A program made the position numbers and the translations under genes. From an uncultured Rubrobacteraceae bacterium (GTDB lineage: Bacteria; Actinomycetota; Rubrobacteria; Rubrobacterales; Rubrobacteraceae), in the NCBI GenBank assembly GCA_902806055.1, contig CADCVD010000089.1, forward strand, positions 1 through 32,902: 32,902 bases of DNA, read 5' to 3'. Within the stretch, counting starts at the first letter, position 1; each line of letters begins with the position of its first letter. The notes beneath the pieces were generated by a model. The model had not been told where the DNA came from, did no database searches, and was given only the letters and a program-made list of their open reading frames with translations. Below are positions 28,186 to 32,902 of the stretch, in pieces.

Positions 28186-28379
28186 TCGAGCCCTACTGCA
28201 ACCGCACTGCAATCCGCCTTTGCCAGGCCATCTCCACACCCCTAACAGCTCTGTCAGAACCACACTAGCTGGCATCTTTGCGGACTTCTAATTCGCGGGT
28301 CGCATGGGCAGTTCGCGAACAAGTGTCGAAAGGGGCACAGACGCGGTCCAACCACGAGTCCTTAGGAAGCACCCAGGAG
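28186..28379. other. Stretch downstream of the dehydrogenase stub
   Basis: I see no gene, repeat or clear signal here. Short plus-strand ORFs are Arg/Pro/Ser-rich and look like antisense or noise. Confidence 0.4.
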
Positions 28380-28673
28380 TCAATATTCCTCTACCTCTAC
28401 CGCCTCGACGATGCACGTCTGCGGCTCGCCGCGCAGGGCTGGCGCTGCCTCCCGCGATGACCAAACGTTACGCTGTAGGGCGGCTAGAAAAGACTCCGCC
28501 TCGCTTGAGCTGTCAAACTCAAGTTCGATAATAACGTAGTTCGGATCGTCAGTGGGTTGGAGGACTCGGTAGCGGCGCACGCCTGAGTGCTGTCTGAAGT
28601 CGGCAAAGCTGTCGAAGGCCCCCTTCCAAGTGTCGAAGTCGCTGACTGGATGTTCGATCTGTAGGTGATGCAT
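28380..28673 (-). CDS. Small dimeric alpha-beta barrel (ABM-like) protein
   Basis: The 97-residue protein starts at ATG 28673, which has AGGAGGAG 5 nt upstream; the longer track ORF from 28847 has a poor N terminus. The sequence has the pattern of small ferredoxin-like dimeric barrels: HHLQIEHPVSDFDTWKGAFD, then SGVRRYRVLQPTDDPNYVII and AESFLAALQ. Members include ABM oxygenases, cyclase-like and stress-related proteins with no assigned reaction. No catalytic residue can be named. It lies 178 nt downstream of a membrane-protein gene on the same strand. Confidence 0.8.
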   Translation of the reverse strand: MHHLQIEHPVSDFDTWKGAFDSFADFRQHSGVRRYRVLQPTDDPNYVIIELEFDSSSEAESFLAALQRNVWSSREAAPALRGEPQTCIVEAVEVEEY

Positions 28674-28851
28674 CTCTTCTCCTCCTTCCTCCCGCTTCCT
28701 GAAGGCGGGTAGTAACCTTTTCCACCATACGCACGGTACTAGTGAGACCTGCGTCGCAAGGTAATCGCAGGGAGATCGAGGTCCTCGCGCGGCGATGTCC
28801 ATCGCTCCGGGTGCCTGTCTGTTCGGTATGAGTCTCTCCTCCGCCACTCGC

Positions 28852-29334
28852 TTATCTCACTGATTTCCGCTTTTCGTCCCTCTCCCGTAATAAAGAGAAG
28901 AAGCAGTAGGCCACAACGAGAGCAGCGATCATCGAAGGCAAGTGGAAGAGGTAGTCGATGTAGATCATCCCTTGCAGGTTATTCGGGCCGTTGTGGACGT
29001 GCATGTTGATGTGCGGCCACCAGGAGACCATCAGGTAGGCGATAGAGAGGTACATAGCCCACGCCCTCACCCTCGAGTCTGGGGAGATTCTACGCATCAC
29101 GGACAGCCCGAAGGCGAGGAAGGAAACCCCCAACCCCAGGACCGTGGCCTGCACCAGATTGAGGAAGAGCAGGAAGGGGATCTGGGTGGCGCTGGGTGAT
29201 GGGTTCCCCTCGGCGGGGGGCCAGATGATGGGGCCCATCATAAAGGCCGCAATCCCGACGAGGACGGTAACCAACAACACCTTGACCCACGAAGTCGTTC
29301 GAGTATGTATTTCGTTTATCGCTTTGGCCGACAT
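28852..29334 (-). CDS. Four-helix integral membrane protein, unknown function
   Basis: This 160-residue protein has four predicted transmembrane segments: VKVLLVTVLVGIAAFMMG, FLNLVQATVLGLGVSFLAFG, AMYLSIAYLMVSW and LPSMIAALVVAYCFFSLL. Between helices 3 and 4 is a histidine-rich loop, WWPHINMHVHNG, that could bind metal or heme. The start ATG at 29334 has AAAGGAG 7 nt upstream. It is divergently transcribed from the LuxR-type regulator across about 157 nt, so that regulator may control it. The family was not recognised; a respiratory or metal-related accessory role is a guess. Confidence 0.8.
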   Translation of the reverse strand: MSAKAINEIHTRTTSWVKVLLVTVLVGIAAFMMGPIIWPPAEGNPSPSATQIPFLLFLNLVQATVLGLGVSFLAFGLSVMRRISPDSRVRAWAMYLSIAYLMVSWWPHINMHVHNGPNNLQGMIYIDYLFHLPSMIAALVVAYCFFSLLRERDEKRKSVR

Positions 29335-29422
29335 ATGTATTCTCCTTTCTCCCGACTGCTCTGCTCTTACGTTAGCTTCGTTTTTGGGAGTTGCATATTC
29401 CAGAAATCTGTAATTCTCGCGT

Positions 29423-29451
29423 TTGAGCGGATCGCAAAAGCGATGTACGAT
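29423..29451 (+). promoter_or_regulatory. Promoter of the LuxR-type gene with inverted repeat in spacer
   Basis: TTGAGC (29423-29428) and TACGAT (29446-29451) are separated by exactly 17 bases. Inside the spacer ATCGC-AAAA-GCGAT forms an inverted repeat, a good place for an operator or autoregulatory site. The regulator ATG lies 40 nt downstream. Confidence 0.5.
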
Positions 29452-29491
29452 ACAAAATCAGGAGTGCTAACCCCAATGGAAGCGTAGAGCC

Positions 29492-30598
29492 ATGAGTCCA
29501 AGCGCTGTTGTTGAGGAGCGGGTCTTCAGCGAGATCAAGCGTCTGTGCCTCTCTGGTCTCGACGAAACGACTCTGCTCAGGGAGGTGGTCGCGCGTCTAC
29601 GGCACGCGGTGCCAATCGATACCTATCGGGCTCTAAGGATTGATCCCTTGAGTGGACTGCCCACGGGCTCGTTCACCGAAGAGCCGGACCAGCCGGTCAG
29701 GGCGCACTTCTTCCTCGAGCACATCTACTTTGAGGACGACGTGCTCGAATTCAACTGGATGGCGCGAAACCGGCATCCGGTAGCCCTGCTCTCAGAAGCC
29801 ACCGGGGGCCACCTCGAGCGCTCCCTGCATTGGCGGGAGTTCCTGGGCCCCGAGGGCTTTGGGCATGAGGCGCGCGGCGTTTTCACCGTAAGCCAGGAGC
29901 TTTGGGGCGCCATCTGCGCGATACGGGAGAGAGGCCGCCCCGACTTTAGCCCACGCGAGGTCACCTTCATGCGTCGAATCGCTCCACACCTGGGCGCCGG
30001 GTTCAAAGCAGCGGCGCTTCGCTCTCAGGCTTCTCCTGAGGACAATGGCGGAGGAGCCCCTGGAGTACTGGTCCTCCACCAGCGGGGTCGGGTCTTGCAC
30101 TACACAGAAGCCGCCGAACGCTGGCTAAGAGACTTAGGAGACCTTGGTCCTGGGTGGCGGGAAGGCGACGGCCTCCCGACGGTAATATGGTCGGCGGTAG
30201 GGGCGTTGCGCCGAGCACTAAGACCGCAGACGGAGCGAGATCGAGCCAGCGTCCCACGCGTCTGCGTGCGGGCGCGATCCGGCCGGTGGCTAACGCTGCA
30301 CGCTTCCTTGAGCGAGTCGCAGCATCTCAGCAGCCCGGGCGAGACGGTGATCGTCATCGAGCCGGCCGGGTTTAAAGAGATGGCGTGGCTGCACACGACC
30401 GCCTACGGTCTGAGCCCCAGGGAAGAGGAGATGGTCGGGTTCGTGGTGCGTGGCGCTTCGACCCGGCAGATCTCGCAAGCCCTCTACGTTACCGAGGACA
30501 CCGTCCAAAAACACCTCCAGAACGTCTTCGAGAAGGTCGGCGTGCGTAGCCGCCAGGCGCTCGTCAAGCGGCTCTATCTCAATACCATCTTCCCGTAG
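29492..30598 (+). CDS. LuxR-family transcriptional regulator
   Basis: The 368-residue protein ends in a classical LuxR/GerE helix-turn-helix (about residues 305-365): GLSPREEEMVGFVVRGASTR, followed by ISQALYVTEDTVQKHLQNVF and KVGVRSRQALV. The N-terminal 180 residues look like a GAF-like sensing domain, with LREVVARLRHAVPIDTYRAL and ELWGAICAIRERGRPDFSPRE. A second region from about 190 (GVLVLHQRGRVLHYTEAAERW) resembles a PAS-like fold. No phospho-acceptor receiver domain is seen, so the input is probably a small molecule or redox/light cue. It is divergent from the four-helix membrane gene, a natural target candidate. The SD (GGAAG) before the ATG is weak. Confidence 0.88.
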   Translation: MSPSAVVEERVFSEIKRLCLSGLDETTLLREVVARLRHAVPIDTYRALRIDPLSGLPTGSFTEEPDQPVRAHFFLEHIYFEDDVLEFNWMARNRHPVALLSEATGGHLERSLHWREFLGPEGFGHEARGVFTVSQELWGAICAIRERGRPDFSPREVTFMRRIAPHLGAGFKAAALRSQASPEDNGGGAPGVLVLHQRGRVLHYTEAAERWLRDLGDLGPGWREGDGLPTVIWSAVGALRRALRPQTERDRASVPRVCVRARSGRWLTLHASLSESQHLSSPGETVIVIEPAGFKEMAWLHTTAYGLSPREEEMVGFVVRGASTRQISQALYVTEDTVQKHLQNVFEKVGVRSRQALVKRLYLNTIFP

Positions 30599-31238
30599 TC
30601 CTTCGATAAACGCCGCCAGAGAGGTTCTCGTTGCCGGGGTCGCCCAACCGGTCCTAAGTAGGTCCTGCGGCAGCCGGTTGCACTGCTACTGGCTCCCGAC
30701 GCTCCCCAGGTGCCCAGAAGCTTCTTCGGTACGTGGCTCTGAGCCTCTACCTGCTTATATAGCCAGAAAACCTACCAAGCTTGTATGCTCTGGCGCATCC
30801 CCCATATGGCGTATTCTTGCTGCCGCACTGGGGACGCAGGCGGATAACGAACTTTGGAGAGTTCGTTATCCGAGACTGTCTGAAGGAATATCGAGAGGGC
30901 TTCTCGACTGTGCGTTGTGGGCGGTGCACAATGTCTCGGCGAGGTACGGGAACACCGTAGAGCAAACAAGCGTGCGGCTGCCAATACCGGAGTACCGGGC
31001 GGAGCAGCTACGGCTATCCCGGGGGTGCGAAGAGCCCCCCGCTAGCCCACCGCCTCGAACCGCAAGCGCTCACCTCTCTCAGACTCAAGCGTGGCGCGGA
31101 CGACGAGCCCAGGCGCTCGCGCGCTTTGCATATCCATCCGTCGACGCTACATCTTGTGGGCGAGGTCTGGTTTCGTAGGGTGCCGCTCACGACAAATTAG
31201 CTACACCGAGGCGAGTTGTATGCGCCCTTCTGAATATA
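30599..31238. other. Gene-poor stretch with tandem hairpins
   Basis: No convincing full gene in about 640 nt. Perfect hairpins lie at 30841-30872 and 30887-30903. A minus-strand 31-codon ORF (31042-31137) translates to GLVVRATLESERGERLRFEA, a very protein-like tail that may be the end of a decayed gene. The plus-strand 242-residue track ORF here is Arg/Ser-rich and overlaps the luxR-type gene, so I do not accept it. Confidence 0.4.
30841..30872. repeat. Perfect 13-bp inverted repeat (hairpin)
   Basis: CGGATAACGAACT pairs with AGTTCGTTATCCG across the loop TTGGAG. A second shorter hairpin (TCGAGA/TCTCGA) follows 15 nt later. The first lies 243 nt past the LuxR-type stop, too far for a simple terminator, and has no T-run. 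It could be part of an RNA, an operator or a mobile-element end. Confidence 0.6.
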
Positions 31239-31281
31239 GGTTTCGGAGAAAACGTCTTCGCGGCAACCTAGTGAACAGAGG
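31239..31281 (+). repeat. 43-nt direct repeat, copy 1
   Basis: This copy matches copy 2 (32043-32085) at 36 of 43 positions. The shared core is GGTTTC, GAGAAAACGTCTT, GCGGCAA, TGAA and AGAGG in fixed spacing. It abuts the 3' end of the lipoprotein gene. Flanking GCGCCCT and AGGGCGC (31222-31228 and 31279-31285) could pair into a 7-bp stem around it. Confidence 0.7.
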
Positions 31282-31284
31282 GCG

Positions 31285-31419
31285 CTAGTATCCGCCGCCG
31301 CCTCCTCCGGTGTCCTCGCCACCCTCACCGCCACCACCACCACAGGCGGTGAGGAGCAACGCCAAGGCGGTCGCTACCCCATAGGCGGCGCCCAGCTTCA
31401 GGAACTTCTTTCGACTCAT
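31285..31419 (-). CDS. Tiny glycine-rich lipoprotein (44 aa), absent from ORF track
   Basis: The ATG at 31419 is preceded by GAGGGGG (SD, about 6 nt). The N terminus SRKKFLKLGAAYG is twin-arginine-like (RK in place of RR), followed by a hydrophobic stretch (VATALALLL) and the lipobox LTAC with Cys26. After lipidation only 19 residues remain: CGGGGGEGGEDTGGGGGGY, almost all glycine with an acidic centre. The mature product would be a lipid-anchored peptide on the outer face of the membrane. It lies 14 nt after the stop of the coding-like extension of the small Sm-like gene, suggesting one transcript. It may be a genuine micro-lipoprotein or the stub of a longer lipoprotein cut by an early stop. 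Confidence 0.7.
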   Translation of the reverse strand: MSRKKFLKLGAAYGVATALALLLTACGGGGGEGGEDTGGGGGGY

Positions 31420-31433
31420 CAGTTCCCCCTCTC

Positions 31434-31610
31434 TTATTCCACTCCGAACCACCTACGCCGCCACCAACCCCGACGCTCTACGCCCTCCTGAGCCTCTCCA
31501 ACGTCCGCGGGGGTGTCTCTCTCTGGCCACTCTGCATCTTCGTTGGCGCTCTCCGGGGCTTGTGGGGTCTCTGTGAGGGCCTCAAGTTGCCTACTCAGCT
31601 CGTCGCTGGA
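31434..31610 (-). pseudogene. In-frame coding-like extension behind the Sm-like gene stop
   Basis: Right after the TAA of the upstream 74-residue gene the same frame stays open for 58 codons. It encodes SSDELSRQLEALTETPQAPE, an acidic linker, and a basic/Trp tail RRGWWRRRWFGVE, then a TAA. Composition is protein-like: helix, acidic linker, then a Trp/Arg tail of a membrane- or nucleic-acid-binding type. No usable ATG/GTG/TTG start lies within it. It is either a C-terminal domain cut off by a nonsense change or a readthrough product. Confidence 0.5.
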
Positions 31611-31835
31611 TTAGAGCGGCTCGACCTCCGCCGGTCTGATCCAGTTGACGATCTGCCAAGGGTAGAACACGGTGCGCCGGTAGTCCTTGTCGTCCCTTTT
31701 GACGATGAACGCAACGACGATGCCAGCGTCGTTCACCTCCTTGAGTTTCCCCGCAGCCTCTTCCGGGATGTCGGTACGGATGCTTACCTCTACTTCGTCC
31801 CCGATCCACTTCTGGGGTATCTCTTTCTTCGCCAC
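31611..31835 (-). CDS. Small Sm-like (beta-barrel) hypothetical protein, 74 aa
   Basis: The GTG at 31835 is chosen because GGAGGAG lies just upstream and the protein then begins MAKKEIPQKWIGDEVEVSI; the track start at 31880 adds an unlikely leader. The strand pattern is reminiscent of Sm/Hfq-like small barrels: VEVSIRT, then GKLKEVNDAGIVVAFIVKR, then RTVFYPWQIVNWIRPAE. The fold call is pattern recognition only. No RNA-binding residues are certain. It would be a cytoplasmic small oligomer-forming protein. A coding-like extension follows its stop in frame, and a tiny lipoprotein gene follows that. Direct repeat copies lie on both outer sides. Confidence 0.7.
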   Translation of the reverse strand: MAKKEIPQKWIGDEVEVSIRTDIPEEAAGKLKEVNDAGIVVAFIVKRDDKDYRRTVFYPWQIVNWIRPAEVEPL

Positions 31836-32248
31836 GCTCTCCTCCGTAGTTCGCCTGAATCCTTGGGGCATCGTACCCACGCTCGCGGACTTCCCACCCC
31901 GTAGACTCGTTTACCTACCGACCGGCTCCGCGCCCGTCCTGGGTAATCCTCGCGCCGCTGCGGGCAAGAAAACAGGCCGGAGAAGCGGGGGAGTGGGAAA
32001 GCAGTCGCCGGCCTCAATGGGGGCCGGAGATATCAACAACTGGGTTTCCGAGAAAACGTCTTAGCGGCAATCCGCTGAATAGAGGCAACCCAGCCCTAAC
32101 TTAAAACTCTATGCGTAGCGTCTTTGGACTTTTGTTGTTAACCACTTCACGTAGCCGATGTTTTGGCTACATCTAGATGCGGTATGAACATAGCGTACGA
32201 AGCAAGTGCTTATTAACTAAGACAGCGAAGAGGAGACGAGCTACTACT
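31836..32248. other. Structured leader region upstream of phasin-like gene
   Basis: No gene is seen. The stretch holds several foldable segments: AGGCCGG/CCGGCCT spanning 31973-32014, the overlapping hairpin CCGGCCTC-AATG-GGGGCCGG (32008-32027), repeat copy 2 (32043-32085) inside a CTGGGTT/AACCCAG stem, and GTAGCC/GGCTAC at 32151-32170. The first two share bases and could be alternatives. It could be a long 5' leader or non-coding RNA for the phasin-like gene, or just promoter DNA. No riboswitch class was recognised. Confidence 0.4.
32043..32085 (+). repeat. 43-nt direct repeat, copy 2
   Basis: Second copy of the element at 31239, same orientation, 36 of 43 positions identical. Here AGCGG-CAAT-CCGCT forms an inner hairpin and CTGGGTT/AACCCAG (32040-32046/32087-32093) an outer 7-bp stem. 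The stem sequences differ from those around copy 1. Confidence 0.7.
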
Positions 32249-32863
32249 ATGGATCAGCAGCAGGTACAGAACATAAACCAGGCCAGCGAAGAGCTAACCG
32301 ATTCGGCCAAGCGGGCGTTTCAGACAGCCGCCGATAGGACTGTTTCTCTGCAGGAGAGCAACCTACGGCTCACTCAGAACTTCTTCCAGAACTGGATCCA
32401 GACCCTCCACAGCCAGACCGAGGGTAACCGCCAGGCGGCCCAGACGGTTCAGGAGCAGAGCGATCGCCAGCAGCAGGCTCTGCAGACCCTTACCCAGGAG
32501 TCCACGAACGTCTACTCTGAGTTCTTGAACTCTGCGTTGTCTTTTTACCAGGAGACGTTGAGGTCTGCGACTCAGGTAGCGCAGAACAACATGCAGGCTG
32601 CGAGCCAGGCGACCCAGCAGGGAGTGCAGGCAGTGGGGCAGGCGGCCCAGCAGAGCGTGCAGGCGATGAGCCAGGCTGCAAGCCAGAACGGACAGGCTAC
32701 CGGAGAGGCTGCGCAGCAGGCTGCCCAGACGGCTAACCAGACCGCCCAGCAGAACCAGGAGGAGGCCAACCAGGCTGCTCAGGAGGGCGCTGAAACCGCC
32801 AAGCGGACGGGCAGAAGGTCCTCCACTGCGGACGAGATAATCGAGGTCAAGGAAGGTTCATAA
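32249..32863 (+). CDS. Phasin-like Gln/Ala-rich coiled-coil protein
   Basis: The ATG at 32249 is preferred over the track start, which adds a basic leader (RYEHSVRSKCLLTKTAKRRR). The protein is 204 residues. The first 110 are helical and phasin-like, with SAKRAFQTAADRTVSLQESN, LTQNFFQNWIQTLHSQTEGN and STNVYSEFLNSALSFYQETL. Residues about 110-185 are degenerate tandem helix repeats dominated by Gln and Ala (QAASQATQQGVQAVGQAAQQ). The tail is charged (SSTADEIIEVKEGS). Phasins coat PHA granules and have this amphipathic-helix, Ala/Gln-rich style, and the window has a full PHA synthase set. A stress or surface coiled-coil protein is an alternative. The SD GAGGAG lies a rather long 13 nt from the ATG. 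Confidence 0.75.
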   Translation: MDQQQVQNINQASEELTDSAKRAFQTAADRTVSLQESNLRLTQNFFQNWIQTLHSQTEGNRQAAQTVQEQSDRQQQALQTLTQESTNVYSEFLNSALSFYQETLRSATQVAQNNMQAASQATQQGVQAVGQAAQQSVQAMSQAASQNGQATGEAAQQAAQTANQTAQQNQEEANQAAQEGAETAKRTGRRSSTADEIIEVKEGS

Positions 32864-32902
32864 GTAAAGGCCAGGGCTTCCGAGAATACTCAACACCGGA
32901 GG
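32864..32902 (+). other. Window end with SD-like CGGAGG
   Basis: The last bases CACCGGAGG look like a ribosome binding site for a gene beginning just outside the window, possibly co-transcribed with the phasin-like gene. Confidence 0.3.

Noticed and set aside
30450-31178. 242-aa plus-strand ORF after the LuxR-type gene
   Set aside because: Starts inside the LuxR-type gene in another frame; Arg/Ser/Pro-rich without conserved pattern and low-quality composition.
31960-32093. Known riboswitch (c-di-AMP or cobalamin type) upstream of the phasin-like gene
   Set aside because: Foldable and GC-rich, but I could not match the conserved cores of these classes.

Overview
The window reads as chromosomal DNA from a GC-rich bacterium. 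Actinobacterial traits are frequent GTG/TTG starts, GC-rich third codon positions and an ergothioneine-type EgtB/EgtC pair. Combined with a two-subunit (class III, PhaE/PhaC) polyhydroxyalkanoate synthase, they suggest a Rubrobacter-like actinomycete. That placement is inference from gene content and was not checked by search.

Layout. 1-1020: the 3' part of a tyrosine-recombinase-like gene with an altered catalytic set, followed by a small coiled-coil protein. 1182-7132: gltB and gltD for NADPH-type glutamate synthase, overlapping by one base. 7422-8603: a thiolase of the PhaA type. 8928-11539 (minus): a mini CXXCXGXG zinc protein, a glutamate-cysteine ligase family enzyme and a class I methyltransferase. 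11647-11717: tRNA-Gln(CUG). 12207-17027 (plus): phaE, phaC, an acyl-CoA synthetase and a PhaB/FabG-like reductase, making a PHA/acyl-CoA block. 17035-18883 (minus): a membrane ABM-domain protein and an enoyl-CoA hydratase gene broken by two indels. 19023: a MerR/TipAS-type regulator. 19953-23310 (minus): egtC, egtB (from a near-consensus promoter predicted to give leaderless mRNA) and a quinone-oxidoreductase-like gene. 23462-28185 (plus): methylmalonate-semialdehyde dehydrogenase, a frameshifted zinc alcohol dehydrogenase, an MHS-family transporter and a 3-hydroxyacyl-CoA dehydrogenase stub. 28380-30598: a small dimeric-barrel protein, a four-helix membrane protein and a divergent LuxR-type regulator. 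30599-32902: a sparsely coding stretch with hairpins, a tiny Gly-rich lipoprotein, a small Sm-like protein with a coding-looking extension behind its stop, a 43-nt imperfect direct repeat on both sides of that pair, and a Gln/Ala-rich phasin-like gene.

Theme. Many genes fit one carbon-storage and acyl-CoA economy: thiolase, reductase, PHA synthase, acyl-CoA ligase, enoyl-CoA hydratase, MmsA (propionyl-CoA supply) and a phasin-like protein. Glutamate synthase and thiol (ergothioneine/gamma-glutamylcysteine) genes lie beside it. A second theme is decay. Several genes carry single-base frame breaks or in-frame stops followed by coding-looking sequence, and several 'intergenic' stretches hold short protein-like remnants. 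Either gene erosion or assembly indels could explain the homopolymer cases, and the sequence alone cannot decide.
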